Origin: Streptomyces inusitatus
GTDB taxonomy: Bacteria > Actinomycetota > Actinomycetes > Streptomycetales > Streptomycetaceae
NCBI RefSeq assembly: GCF_014651115.1
Contig: NZ_BMWG01000021.1
Location: 1-64,000, forward strand
Reading direction: 5' to 3'
DNA length: 64,000 nucleotides
Made by a program: the position numbers and the translations under genes. The notes under the pieces were generated by a model. The model made no database searches. It saw nothing but the letters and a program-made list of their open reading frames with translations, and had not been told where the DNA came from. Shown in pieces: positions 17,707-27,096 of this stretch (position 1 is its first letter; the number at the start of each line of letters is the position of its first letter).

Positions 17707-18264
17707 TCAGCCCTTGGCGCGCAGCACCTTCAGGAATTCCCGCATCCACGCCGGGTGGTCCGGCCAGGCGCGGGAGGAGACCAGGGTGCCGTCCACCACC
17801 GCCTCCGAGTCCTGGAAGCTCGCACCGGCCGCCTGCATGTCCAGCTCCAGCGCCGGATAGGCGGTGACCCTGCGGCCCGCCAGGCCGCCCGTCGCCGCCG
17901 TCAGCAGCGGGCCGTGGCAGATCTGGGCCACCGGCTTGTCGGCGTCGAAGAACGCCTTGGTGATCTTGCGCAGCTCCGGGTCGTTGCGCAGATACTCCGG
18001 GGCCCGCCCACCCGGGACGACCAGCGCCGTGTACTGCCCGGGGTCGACCTCGGAGAAGGCCAGATCCGCCTCCCAGGTGTAACCCGGCTTCTCGGTGTAG
18101 GTGTCAAAACCCGGCTCGAAATCGTGCACCACGAACTGGAGTTTCTTACGCGCGGGAGCCGCGATGTGCACCTCGTACCCCTCCTCCAGCAGCCGCTGGT
18201 ACGGGTAGAGGACTTCCAGGGACTCGGCCGCGTCGCCGGTGACGATCAAGATCTTCGGTGCCAT
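17707..18264 (-). CDS. DJ-1/PfpI family protein
   Basis: 185 residues. The flavodoxin-like fold begins PKILIVTGDAAESLEVLYPYQRL, and the nucleophile elbow is AQICHGPLL with Cys116. The family includes deglycase, chaperone and protease-like members; the C-terminus (DGTLVSSRAWPDHPAWMREFL) fits the group around YhbO/PfpI. ATG 18264 has GGGAG upstream. The gene is divergent from the glutamate dehydrogenase, with 542 bases between. The 17526-17706 gap on the other side holds only GC-rich, weakly repetitive sequence. Confidence 0.86.
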   Translation of the reverse strand: MAPKILIVTGDAAESLEVLYPYQRLLEEGYEVHIAAPARKKLQFVVHDFEPGFDTYTEKPGYTWEADLAFSEVDPGQYTALVVPGGRAPEYLRNDPELRKITKAFFDADKPVAQICHGPLLTAATGGLAGRRVTAYPALELDMQAAGASFQDSEAVVDGTLVSSRAWPDHPAWMREFLKVLRAKG

Positions 18265-18806
18265 GAGTGCTCCCACTTGTCGGACTGGACCGCTTCGGAT
18301 GGCCGCAGTGTGCCGTGAGTCATCCCGAAGGGCCCATCGCACCCCTTATGAGGCATGTGAAACCGGACACACGAGGCCGCGGGGAAACGAGATCCGCGGC
18401 GGCGCGGAACCACCGCCACCACCCCTCTCCACCCCCGCCAACCTGCACCGCGAGGGACTGCCCGCCGAGAGGGTCTGTGTCGCTGTCCGAAGCGTCAAAC
18501 TTCCCATCCCGCTTTTGTACACATAAGGCTCATGACGGTTCAGGGGGCTGGGGGGATAGCCTGGAGCAGTGATCAGCGCGATACGCCCTGGGGGCAGCGA
18601 AGCCCCCGGCCTGCGCCCGGAACGCCACAGCGCCCGGGCGATCGGTGATCCCTCTCCGCCGGCCCCGTCGTTCCTCTCTCCCGGACACGGCCCGGACAAC
18701 TCTCATCGCGGCATGACGCCGACCAGGACCGGACACCCCGTGTCATGGCGTCGCGCCGCACCTTCCCCCTACGTCACGCAATGGCGCGCGACAGGAGTCA
18801 GAGGAC
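18265..18806. promoter_or_regulatory. Divergent intergenic region upstream of gdh; possible leaderless ORF
   Basis: The 542 bases must contain promoters for the DJ-1 gene (minus) and the dehydrogenase (plus). A -10-like TAGCCT at 18557-18562 sits 6 bases before GTG 18569, which opens a 99-codon frame (MISAIRPGG...) that overlaps the dehydrogenase start out of frame. That arrangement suits either a leaderless upstream ORF or simply the gdh promoter with a long leader. No repeat or hairpin stands out. Confidence 0.3.
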
Positions 18807-21800
18807 ATGCAGACCAAGCTGGACGAAGCCAAGGCCGAGCTGCTCGCACGGGCCGCCCGGGTAGCTGAGAACAGTCCTGGTGGGGGACGCCTCCCCGCCG
18901 GGTCCGAGCGTGGGCAGCGTCCGGACCGGGACACCCTGCTCGGCTACCTCCAGCGCTACTACCTGCACACGGCCCCCGAAGACCTCGCCGACCGAGACCC
19001 GGTCGACGTCTACGGGGCGGCGTTCTCCCACTACCGGTTGGCCGAGAATCGCCCCCAGGGCACGGCCAATGTGCGGGTCCACACCCCGACCGTCGAAGAG
19101 AACGGGTGGATGTGCAGCCACTCCGTGGTCGAGGTCGTCACCGACGACATGCCCTTCCTCGTCGACTCGGTCACCAATGAGCTCTCCCGGCAGGGCCGCG
19201 GCATCCATGTCGTGATCCACCCGCAGGTCACCGTCCGCCGCGATGTGACCGGCAAGCTCATCGAGGTCCTCCACACCGACAGGCACAGCCGGAGCGCCAA
19301 GGGCGCCAAGGCCCTCCCGCACGACGCCCTGGTCGAGTCCTGGATCCATGTCGAGATCGACCGCGAGACCGACCGCGCCGATCTCAAGCAGATCACCTCC
19401 GACCTGCTGCGCGTCCTGTCCGACGTGCGCGAGGCCGTCGAGGACTGGGAGAAGATGCGCGAGGCCGCGCTGCGCATCGCCGACGAGCTGCCGAAGGAGC
19501 CGGTCGCCGACGATCTCCTCGACCAGGACGTGGAGGAGGCCCGCGAGCTGCTGCGCTGGCTCGCCGCCGACCACTTCACCTTCCTCGGCTACCGGGAGTA
19601 TCAGCTCACCGAGACCGACGCGCTGGCCGCCGTCCCCGGCACCGGCCTGGGCATCCTCCGCTCCGACCCGCACCACAGCGAGGACGAGGACCACCCCGTC
19701 AGCCCCTCCTTCAGCCGGCTGCCCGCCGACGCCCGCGCCAAGGCCCGCGAGCACAAGCTGCTCGTCCTCACCAAGGCCAACAGCCGGGCCACCGTGCACC
19801 GGCCCAGCTATCTCGACTACGTCGGGGTCAAGAAGTTCGACGCCGACGGCAATGTGGTCGGCGAGCGCCGCTTCCTCGGCCTCTTCTCCTCCGCCGCGTA
19901 CACCGAGTCCGTCCGCCGGGTCCCGGTCGTACGGCGCAAGGTCGCCGAAGTCCTCGACGGCGCGGGCTTCTCGCCCAACAGCCACGACGGCCGCGACCTG
20001 CTCCAGATCCTGGAGACCTACCCGCGCGACGAGCTGTTCCAGACCCCCGTCGACCAGCTCCGCACCATCGTCACCAGCGTCCTCTACCTCCAGGAGCGCC
20101 GCAGGCTCCGGCTCTATCTGCGCCAGGACGAGTACGGCCGCTACTACTCCGCCCTCGTCTATCTGCCGCGCGACCGCTACACCACCGGGGTGCGGCTGCG
20201 GCTGATCGACATCCTCAAGGAGGAGCTGGGCGGCACCAGCGTCGACTTCACCGCGTGGAACACGGAATCGATTCTCTCCCGTATCCACTTCGTCGTCCGG
20301 GTCCCCCCGGGCACCGAGCTGCCGCACCTCACCGACGCCGACACCGAGCGGATCGAGGGCCGCCTCGTGGAGGCCGCCCGCTCCTGGGCCGACGGCTTCG
20401 CCGACGCCCTCACCGCCGAACTGGGCGAGGAGCACGCCGCCGAACTGCTGCGGCTCTACGGCAGCGCCTTCCCCGAGGGGTACAAGGCCGACCACTCGCC
20501 CCGCTCGGCCGTCGCCGACCTGGTCCACCTCGAAGCGCTCACCAGCTCCGGCCGCAACTTCGCACTCTCCCTCTACGAGCCGGTCGGCGCGGGCCCCGGC
20601 GAGCGCCGCTTCAAGATCTACCGCACCGGCGAGCAGGTCTCCCTCTCCGCCGTACTGCCGGTCCTCCAGCGCCTCGGCTGCGAGGTCGTCGACGAGCGCC
20701 CCTACGAGCTGCGCTGCTCGGACCGGTCCATCGCCTGGATCTACGACTTCGGTCTGCGGATGCCGCCCACCGCGGGCAACGGCGACTACCTCGGCGACGA
20801 CGCCCGCGAGCGGTTCCAGGACGCCTTCGCCGCAGTCTGGACCGGCGAGGCCGAGAACGACGGCTTCAACTCCCTGGTGCTGGGCGCGGGCCTCACCTGG
20901 CGGCAGTCCATGGTGCTGCGCGCCTACGCCAAGTACCTGCGCCAGGCCGGCTCCACCTTCAGCCAGGACTACATGGAGGACACCCTCCGTACCAATGTCC
21001 ACACCACCCGGCTGCTGATCTCCCTCTTCGAGGCCCGGATGTCCCCCGAGCGCCAGCGCGCGGGCACCGAGCTGACCGACGGCCTCCTCGAAGAACTCGA
21101 CGGCGCGCTCGACCAGGTCGCCAGCCTGGACGAGGACCGCATCCTGCGCTCCTTCCTCACCGTCATCAAGGCCACCCTGCGGACGAACTTCTTCCAGAGC
21201 GCAGGCGATGGAAGCGACAAGAGGGGCCAAAGTGCGAGCGGCTCCGCGCAGCACCACAGCTATGTGTCGATGAAGTTCGACCCGCAGGCCATCCCCGACC
21301 TGCCCGCGCCCCGCCCGGCGTACGAGATCTGGGTCTACTCCCCGCGCGTCGAGGGTGTGCATCTGCGCTTCGGCAAGGTCGCGCGCGGCGGTCTGCGCTG
21401 GTCCGACCGGCGGGAGGACTTCCGTACGGAGATCCTCGGCCTGGTCAAGGCGCAGATGGTCAAGAACACCGTGATCGTGCCGGTCGGCGCGAAGGGCGGC
21501 TTCGTCGCCAAGCAGCTCCCGGACCCCTCCCTGGACCGGGACGCCTGGCTCGCCGAGGGCATCGCCAGCTACAAGACCTTCATCTCGGCCCTGCTCGACA
21601 TCACCGACAACATGATCGCCGGAGAGGTCGTGCCGCCCTCCGGCGTCGTGCGCCACGACGGCGACGACACCTATCTCGTCGTCGCCGCCGACAAGGGCAC
21701 CGCGTCCTTCTCCGACATCGCCAACGAGGTCGCGGTCGCCTACGACTTCTGGCTCGGCGACGCCTTCGCCTCCGGCGGCTCCGCCGGATACGACCACAAG

Positions 21801-23813
21801 GGCATGGGCATCACCGCCCGCGGCGCGTGGGAGTCCGTCAAACGGCACTTCCGCGAGCTGGGCCACGACACCCAGACCGAGGACTTCACCGTCGTCGGCG
21901 TCGGAGACATGTCCGGCGATGTGTTCGGCAACGGCATGCTGCTCAGCGAGCACATCAGGCTGGTCGCCGCCTTCGACCACCGCCACATCTTCATCGACCC
22001 CAGCCCGGACGCGGCCACCTCCTACGCCGAGCGCCGCCGCCTCTTCGAGCTGCCGCGCTCCAGCTGGGCCGATTACGACAAGTCGCTGCTGTCGGCGGGC
22101 GGCGGCATCCACCCCCGTACCGCCAAGTCCATCCCCGTCAACGCGCAGATCCGCAAGGCGCTGGGGATCGAGGCCGGTGTCTCCAAGCTGACGCCCGCCG
22201 AGCTGATGAAGGCGATCCTCCAGGCCCCCGTGGACCTGCTGTGGAACGGCGGCATCGGCACCTATGTCAAGGCGACCGCCGAGACCAGCGCCGATGTCGG
22301 CGACAAGGCCAACGACTCGATCCGGGTCAACGGCGACGAGCTGCGGGTCAAGGTCGTCGGCGAGGGCGGCAACCTCGGACTGACCCAGCTGGGCCGGATC
22401 GAGTTCAGCCGCACCGGCGGCCCCGAGGGCACCGGCGGCCGGATCAACACCGACGCCATCGACAACAGCGCCGGTGTCGACACCTCCGACCACGAGGTGA
22501 ACATCAAGATCCTGCTCAACGGTCTGGTCACGGACGGCGATCTGACCGTCAAGCAGCGCAACCAGCTGCTGGCCAGGATGACCGACGAGGTCGGCGCGCT
22601 GGTCCTGCGCAACAACTACGCGCAGAACGTCGCCCTCGCCAACGCGGTCGCCCAGTCGCCCTCCCTCCTCCACGCCCACCAGCGCTTCATGCGCAGGCTC
22701 GGCCGGGACGGCGAGCTGGACAGGTCGCTGGAGTTCCTCCCCAACGACCGGCAGATCCGTGAGCTGCTCAACAACAACAAGGGAATGAGCCAGCCCGAGC
22801 TGGCCGTCCTCCTCGCCTACACCAAGATCACGGTGGCGGAGGAGCTGATCGGCACCAGCCTGCCGGACGACCCGTATCTGCGCCGGCTGCTCCACGCGTA
22901 CTTCCCCAAGCCGCTGCGCGAGAAGTACGCCGAAGCCGTCGACGGCCATGCGCTGCGCCGCGAGATCATCACCACCGTGCTGGTCAACGACACGGTGAAC
23001 ACCGGCGGCTCCACCTTCCTGCACCGGCTCCGGGAGGAGACGGGCGCGTCGATCGAGGAGGTCGTGCGCGCGCAGACCGCCGCCCGCGAGATCTTCGGTC
23101 TCGGCGCGGTGTGGGACGCCGTGGAGGCCCTGGACAACAAGGTCGCGGCCGATGTCCAGACCCGGATCCGGCTGCACTCGCGCCGGCTCGTCGAGCGCGG
23201 CACGCGCTGGCTGCTGGGCAACCGGCCGCAGCCCTTGCAGCTCGCCGAGACGGTCGACTTCTTCGCCGCCCGGGTGGAGCAGGTCTGGGGCGAGCTGCCC
23301 AAGATGCTGCGCGGCGCGGACCTGGAGTGGTACCAGGGAATCCTGGACGAGCTGACCGGCGCGGGCGTCCCGGAGGGGCTGGCGCTCCGGGTGGCCGGCT
23401 TCTCCTCCGCCTTCCCGACGCTGGACATCGTCGCCATCGCCGACCGCACGAAGAAGGACCCGATGGCGGTCGCCGAGGTCTACTACGACCTCGCCGACCG
23501 GCTGCGGATCACCCAGCTCATGGACCGCATCATCGAGCTGCCGAGGGCCGACCGCTGGCAGTCGATGGCCCGCGCCTCCATCCGTGAGGATCTGTACGCG
23601 GCGCACGCGATGCTCACCGCGGACGTCCTCTCCGTCGGCGACGGAGCCTCCTCGCCCGAGGAGCGCTTCAAGACCTGGGAGGAGAAGAACGCCTCGATCC
23701 TGGGCCGCGCGCGGGCGACCCTGGAGGAGATCCAGGGCTCCGACACCTTCGACCTGGCGAATCTGTCCGTGGCGATGCGGACGATGCGCCAGCTACTGCG
23801 AACCCACAGCTAG
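18807..23813 (+). CDS. gdh: NAD-specific glutamate dehydrogenase (large, ~180 kDa class)
   Basis: 1668 residues, the size of the Streptomyces/Pseudomonas GDH180 class that converts glutamate to 2-oxoglutarate with NAD. The long N-terminal part contains ACT-like modules (HSVVEVVTDDMPFLVDSV near 105-120). The central catalytic domain shows GGLRWSDRREDFRTEILGLVKAQMVKNTVIVPVGAKGGFV and VGDMSGDVFGNGMLLS, followed by EGGNLGLTQ. The helical C-terminus is typical for the class. GAGTCAGAGGAC precedes the ATG. A hairpin terminator follows. Confidence 0.95.
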   Translation: MQTKLDEAKAELLARAARVAENSPGGGRLPAGSERGQRPDRDTLLGYLQRYYLHTAPEDLADRDPVDVYGAAFSHYRLAENRPQGTANVRVHTPTVEENGWMCSHSVVEVVTDDMPFLVDSVTNELSRQGRGIHVVIHPQVTVRRDVTGKLIEVLHTDRHSRSAKGAKALPHDALVESWIHVEIDRETDRADLKQITSDLLRVLSDVREAVEDWEKMREAALRIADELPKEPVADDLLDQDVEEARELLRWLAADHFTFLGYREYQLTETDALAAVPGTGLGILRSDPHHSEDEDHPVSPSFSRLPADARAKAREHKLLVLTKANSRATVHRPSYLDYVGVKKFDADGNVVGERRFLGLFSSAAYTESVRRVPVVRRKVAEVLDGAGFSPNSHDGRDLLQILETYPRDELFQTPVDQLRTIVTSVLYLQERRRLRLYLRQDEYGRYYSALVYLPRDRYTTGVRLRLIDILKEELGGTSVDFTAWNTESILSRIHFVVRVPPGTELPHLTDADTERIEGRLVEAARSWADGFADALTAELGEEHAAELLRLYGSAFPEGYKADHSPRSAVADLVHLEALTSSGRNFALSLYEPVGAGPGERRFKIYRTGEQVSLSAVLPVLQRLGCEVVDERPYELRCSDRSIAWIYDFGLRMPPTAGNGDYLGDDARERFQDAFAAVWTGEAENDGFNSLVLGAGLTWRQSMVLRAYAKYLRQAGSTFSQDYMEDTLRTNVHTTRLLISLFEARMSPERQRAGTELTDGLLEELDGALDQVASLDEDRILRSFLTVIKATLRTNFFQSAGDGSDKRGQSASGSAQHHSYVSMKFDPQAIPDLPAPRPAYEIWVYSPRVEGVHLRFGKVARGGLRWSDRREDFRTEILGLVKAQMVKNTVIVPVGAKGGFVAKQLPDPSLDRDAWLAEGIASYKTFISALLDITDNMIAGEVVPPSGVVRHDGDDTYLVVAADKGTASFSDIANEVAVAYDFWLGDAFASGGSAGYDHKGMGITARGAWESVKRHFRELGHDTQTEDFTVVGVGDMSGDVFGNGMLLSEHIRLVAAFDHRHIFIDPSPDAATSYAERRRLFELPRSSWADYDKSLLSAGGGIHPRTAKSIPVNAQIRKALGIEAGVSKLTPAELMKAILQAPVDLLWNGGIGTYVKATAETSADVGDKANDSIRVNGDELRVKVVGEGGNLGLTQLGRIEFSRTGGPEGTGGRINTDAIDNSAGVDTSDHEVNIKILLNGLVTDGDLTVKQRNQLLARMTDEVGALVLRNNYAQNVALANAVAQSPSLLHAHQRFMRRLGRDGELDRSLEFLPNDRQIRELLNNNKGMSQPELAVLLAYTKITVAEELIGTSLPDDPYLRRLLHAYFPKPLREKYAEAVDGHALRREIITTVLVNDTVNTGGSTFLHRLREETGASIEEVVRAQTAAREIFGLGAVWDAVEALDNKVAADVQTRIRLHSRRLVERGTRWLLGNRPQPLQLAETVDFFAARVEQVWGELPKMLRGADLEWYQGILDELTGAGVPEGLALRVAGFSSAFPTLDIVAIADRTKKDPMAVAEVYYDLADRLRITQLMDRIIELPRADRWQSMARASIREDLYAAHAMLTADVLSVGDGASSPEERFKTWEEKNASILGRARATLEEIQGSDTFDLANLSVAMRTMRQLLRTHS

Positions 23814-23840
23814 CCGGTACGCCGGTACGAACGCACGCCT

Positions 23841-23877
23841 GGAGCGCCCGTCACCCTTCCGAGGGGGCGGGCGCTCC
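23841..23877 (+). terminator. Terminator after gdh
   Basis: A 10-bp perfect stem (23841-23850 with 23868-23877) with a 17-base loop begins 27 bases after the stop. Confidence 0.65.
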
Positions 23878-24003
23878 CGCGTACCCGGACCGACCGGTGA
23901 CGGGTGACCCGGGCCGGTTTTCCCGTACCCGGCTGTAACGATCGGCCCCGCCGCACCACTTCTCCATGACAGACGGAACCCGGAGGGGACGGAGGTGCTG
24001 GCG

Positions 24004-24579
24004 GTGACCGAGGAAGCGGACCGCTTCACCGCGATGTACGACGCCTGCCGCGGGCGGGTGTGGGCCTACGCGGTGAGCAGGGCCGGCCGGCAGATCGCCG
24101 ACGAGGTGGTGAGCGAGACCTTCGCCGTCGCCTGGCGGCGCTGGGCCGATGTGCCCCGGACACCACTGCCGTGGCTGCTGGGCGTGGCCCGGAACATACT
24201 GCGCGACACGGTGCGCGCCGAGGTCAGACGCGAGTCGTTCGCCGCGGAGCTGGGGGAGTGGACCGAGCGGTCCGCCCCCGGCGGCGGCGCGGACGATGTC
24301 GCCGAGGAGGTGGCGGACCGGAACGCCCTGCTCGGCGCCCTGGCCACGCTGGACGAGGACGACCGCGAGGTGCTGATCCTCGCGGCCTGGCACGGGCTCA
24401 CCCCCGCCGAGGCGGCGAGCGTCGTCGGCTGCTCGTCGGCCGCGATGCGCGTACGGCTGCACCGGGCCCGCAAGCGGCTGACCAGGGCCGTCGACCTGGC
24501 CGAACCGGCTGCCGGGGCCGCCGTCCCCCAGGGGCGCACCCCCGCCCGCCGGGTCCAGCTCGGAGGAGAGGAAGCGTGA
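24004..24579 (+). CDS. ECF-type RNA polymerase sigma factor
   Basis: About 191 residues. Region 2 is near the N-terminus (RFTAMYDACRGRVWAYAVSR, then VSETFAVAWRRWADV, PLPWLLGVARNILRD) and region 4 follows (LDEDDREVLILAAWHGLTPAEAASVVGCSSAAMRVRLHRARKRL). GTG 24004 has GGAGG eight bases upstream; an in-frame GTG at 23995 also has a GGAGG in range, so the start is uncertain by three codons. The next gene is a CU044_5270-like membrane protein, the usual partner of this sigma type, so it may act as an anti-sigma factor. TGTAAC at 23934-23939 could be part of an autoregulated promoter. Confidence 0.9.
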   Translation: MTEEADRFTAMYDACRGRVWAYAVSRAGRQIADEVVSETFAVAWRRWADVPRTPLPWLLGVARNILRDTVRAEVRRESFAAELGEWTERSAPGGGADDVAEEVADRNALLGALATLDEDDREVLILAAWHGLTPAEAASVVGCSSAAMRVRLHRARKRLTRAVDLAEPAAGAAVPQGRTPARRVQLGGEEA

Positions 24580-24648
24580 AGGTGAACCGGGCTGACCCCG
24601 CCGGCCCCGCCCGATCCGGGGGCCAGGGCCGAGGAGCTGGCCCGGGCG

Positions 24649-25773
24649 ATGAGCGGCCCGCCGGGCCTGCCGGGCCCGCCGGAGGCACCGGGGGCAGCGC
24701 CCCGGGCCGCCGCCGCCGTCCGCCGGGTGAGCCCCCGGTGGGGCATCGGCCTGGTGTCGGCAGCGGCGGCGGCCGCCGTGGTCGCCACGCTGATGGGCCC
24801 GGCTGGAGACGGCGGACCCGGTCCGGGGGCCTCCCGGGAGGCCGCACCGGCCTCGGGCCGGGACTTCCTGCTCGCCGCCGCCGCACGTCAGGAGGCCGAC
24901 GGCGGTGGCGGCACGGACGCCACGGGCGCGTTCTGGTACCAGAAGCAGCGTTACGGCTCGCTGCACCGGGTCGAAGGCGGTTCGGGCGGCTACACCGTCG
25001 ACCGGCGGAGCGACTCCGAGTACTGGCTCGCCCGGGACGCCGACCGGCGCTGGTCCCGTTACACCGCCGCCGGCACCCGCCCCGCCACCGCCGACGACGA
25101 GCGCGCCTGGCGCCGGGCCGGCTCGCCCAGCTCCTGGGACGTGGCCAACTCCTTCGAGAAGCTGACCCGCGACGACACCGCCCTCATCACCCAGGACGCC
25201 CCCGGCGGCGCCACGGACAGCATGCCGATGGGCGACATCGAGATCGCGGAGCTGCGCGCCCTGCCGACGGACGGCAAGGCCCTGCGCGAGCGTCTGTACG
25301 AACTCGTGGACGCCGACTACAACGCGCCGCCCGACACCATGCGGCGGCTGGTCGCGGCGAAGGCGCTGCAGATCGCGGTCGGCATGCCCGCCACCCCCGG
25401 GCTGCGCGCCGCCGCCTACCGGCTGCTCGCCGCCGAGCCCGGGGTGCGCTCGCTGGGCGAGACCGAGGACCGCTCGGGCCGGCCGGGCGACGGGGTGGCG
25501 ATCCCCCACCCGGAGGCCGGTACGGAGGAGCGGATCGTCCTCGACAAGAAGACCGGGGCTCCGCTCGGCACTCTCACCGCGGCCACCCGGGACGGGCACG
25601 GCCGGGTGAAGGGCGAGATCATCGAGTACACGGTCATGGTCGGGCAGAGCTGGACGGACACCCCTCCGCCGTTCGACCGGGACGAACAGCGGGACGTGCA
25701 CATCCCGTACGACCCCCGGAAGAAGCCCGAGCCGGACCCGGATCCGGAGCCCGCTCGTACCGACCGGGACTGA
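24649..25773 (+). CDS. CU044_5270-like membrane-anchored protein; N-terminus uncertain
   Basis: From ATG 24649 the product has 374 residues: a short Pro/Ala-rich cytoplasmic stretch, one membrane segment (GLVSAAAAAAVVATLMG, about 33-50), and an extracytoplasmic domain with GAFWYQKQRYGSL and a C-terminal IEYTVMVGQSWTD. This layout matches CU044_5270 family proteins encoded after ECF sigma genes. GTG 24576 overlaps the sigma stop as GTGA, the expected coupled start, but leads into another frame; the span from there to the stop (1198 bases) is not a multiple of three. Either translation starts at 24649 behind GAGGAG, or a small indel lies between 24585 and 24645. Confidence 0.72.
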   Translation: MSGPPGLPGPPEAPGAAPRAAAAVRRVSPRWGIGLVSAAAAAAVVATLMGPAGDGGPGPGASREAAPASGRDFLLAAAARQEADGGGGTDATGAFWYQKQRYGSLHRVEGGSGGYTVDRRSDSEYWLARDADRRWSRYTAAGTRPATADDERAWRRAGSPSSWDVANSFEKLTRDDTALITQDAPGGATDSMPMGDIEIAELRALPTDGKALRERLYELVDADYNAPPDTMRRLVAAKALQIAVGMPATPGLRAAAYRLLAAEPGVRSLGETEDRSGRPGDGVAIPHPEAGTEERIVLDKKTGAPLGTLTAATRDGHGRVKGEIIEYTVMVGQSWTDTPPPFDRDEQRDVHIPYDPRKKPEPDPDPEPARTDRD

Positions 25774-25777
25774 GCGC

Positions 25778-27034
25778 TCACACGGTCGCCGCCCACAGCC
25801 GACGGCAGGCGAGGACGGCGGCCGTGACCAGCAGCCCGTTGCGGAGCACCATCAGCAGACAGCCGAGCGCGGTGCCCTCCACGACATGGTCGTACAGCAG
25901 CGGGAAAGCGAGCGAGCTGAGCGCCGCCGCGGGGATCATCAGCAGCGCCACCTGCCGCTGGCAGGTGTGCCGGGAGGTCAGACAGACCGCCGCCAGGCCG
26001 AGCAGCCAGATCAGATACTGCGGGCTGAGCACCCGGCTGGTGACGGTGAAGAGCAGGACGGCGGCGAACGCGGCGTCGTAGGCGGTGGCCGGGGTCCAGC
26101 GGCGGGCCCGGATCCGCCACAGCAGCAGCCAGCACATCGCGCCGAGGCTCAGCGCCAGCGAGAGCCGGGCCACCGCCGGGACGTACGGCCCGGTGAACTC
26201 GAACGCGCCGTACTGGAACGCCACCTTCCCCGGCCATCCCCACTCTCCGGCCAGCAGCAGCGCGGTCCCGCCCAGCGACTCGATCTGCACCCCGCGCGCG
26301 CCCTGCTGCCGCAGAAAGTCCAGGGGGTCGCTGAAGCCGGTCATCAGTACGGTCATCAGCACGGCGGCGGAGGCGGCGGCGCAGGCCCAGACGGTACGGG
26401 TGGTGCGCCCCTTGGGCGTGCCGAGGAGGGTCAGCAGCGGCCACACCTTGAGCAGTGCGCCGATCCCGGCGAGGGCCCCGCTCAGATGCGGCCGTCCGCG
26501 CAGCGCGAGGAGGGCGAGTACGGCGAAGGCGGTGACGGGCACGTCGTAGCGGGCGAGCGGCAGATTCAGCAGCAGCGGCAGCCCGCAGATCCAGAGCCAG
26601 GCTCCCTGGAGTCCGGCCTCCTGGAGTCCGGCTCCCTGGAGTCCGGAGCCCCGGAGGCCGGCGCGGGCCAGGGCGAGGGTGACGACCGCGTCGGCGAGCA
26701 GGACCACGGCGACGAACGCCTGGAAGTAGGTCAGCCAGGGCAGCGCGGCGGGGGAGAGGAAGACGACCGCCGCGCCGGGCGGGTACTGCCAGGTGACGTC
26801 GTTCAGCGGGAACGCGCCCTGGACGAGCTGCTCGTACCAGCTCCGGTAGAGCCGGTGCACCTCGCCCGCGACGCCCGAGTCGCCGAGGTGGTCGACGAGC
26901 AGCAGGACGAGCATGCCGACGCGGGTGGCGGCCCAGACGGCGGCCAGCGTGAGGGCATGGCGGGGCCTGTTCCCCGTCCCGTACTCGATGGCGAGGGGGG
27001 CAGGTTGCAGGGAGGCGAACCGAAGGGGCGTCAT
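25778..27034 (-). CDS. GT87-type (DUF2029) membrane glycosyltransferase
   Basis: 418 residues with about ten hydrophobic segments. The first loop holds VTWQYPPGAAV, resembling the loop of GT87 mannosyltransferases such as PimE, which take polyprenyl-phosphate-mannose as donor. Later come RYDVPVTAFAVLALLALRGRPHLSGALAGIGALLKVWPLL and SRVLSPQYLIWLLGL, both family hallmarks. The acceptor is unknown, perhaps an envelope glycolipid. ATG 27034 (MTPLRF) is chosen; the frame runs on upstream into the permease gene without similarity. Residues near 135-155 contain GLQGA-type pentapeptide repeats coded by a 15-bp minisatellite. The gene ends 4 bases from the convergent CU044-like gene. Confidence 0.83.
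   Translation of the reverse strand: MTPLRFASLQPAPLAIEYGTGNRPRHALTLAAVWAATRVGMLVLLLVDHLGDSGVAGEVHRLYRSWYEQLVQGAFPLNDVTWQYPPGAAVVFLSPAALPWLTYFQAFVAVVLLADAVVTLALARAGLRGSGLQGAGLQEAGLQGAWLWICGLPLLLNLPLARYDVPVTAFAVLALLALRGRPHLSGALAGIGALLKVWPLLTLLGTPKGRTTRTVWACAAASAAVLMTVLMTGFSDPLDFLRQQGARGVQIESLGGTALLLAGEWGWPGKVAFQYGAFEFTGPYVPAVARLSLALSLGAMCWLLLWRIRARRWTPATAYDAAFAAVLLFTVTSRVLSPQYLIWLLGLAAVCLTSRHTCQRQVALLMIPAAALSSLAFPLLYDHVVEGTALGCLLMVLRNGLLVTAAVLACRRLWAATV
26601..26660 (-). repeat. 15-bp minisatellite within the GT87 gene
   Basis: Four tandem units, 26601-26615, 26616-26630, 26631-26645 and a diverged fourth to 26660, have the consensus GCTCCCTGGAGTCCG. They stay in frame and code for G-L-Q-G-A-like pentapeptides between two membrane segments. 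Confidence 0.8.
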
Positions 27035-27096
27035 CGGCCGGTACTTTAGTGCGCTTTGGTGTGGTTTCTTGCTATTCCTGGCCGCGCGGCAGCCCG

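Noticed and set aside
18798..23606. 1602-codon minus-strand frame antisense to gdh
   Set aside because: It mirrors the codon pattern of the real dehydrogenase gene and shows no recognisable motifs or start signal.
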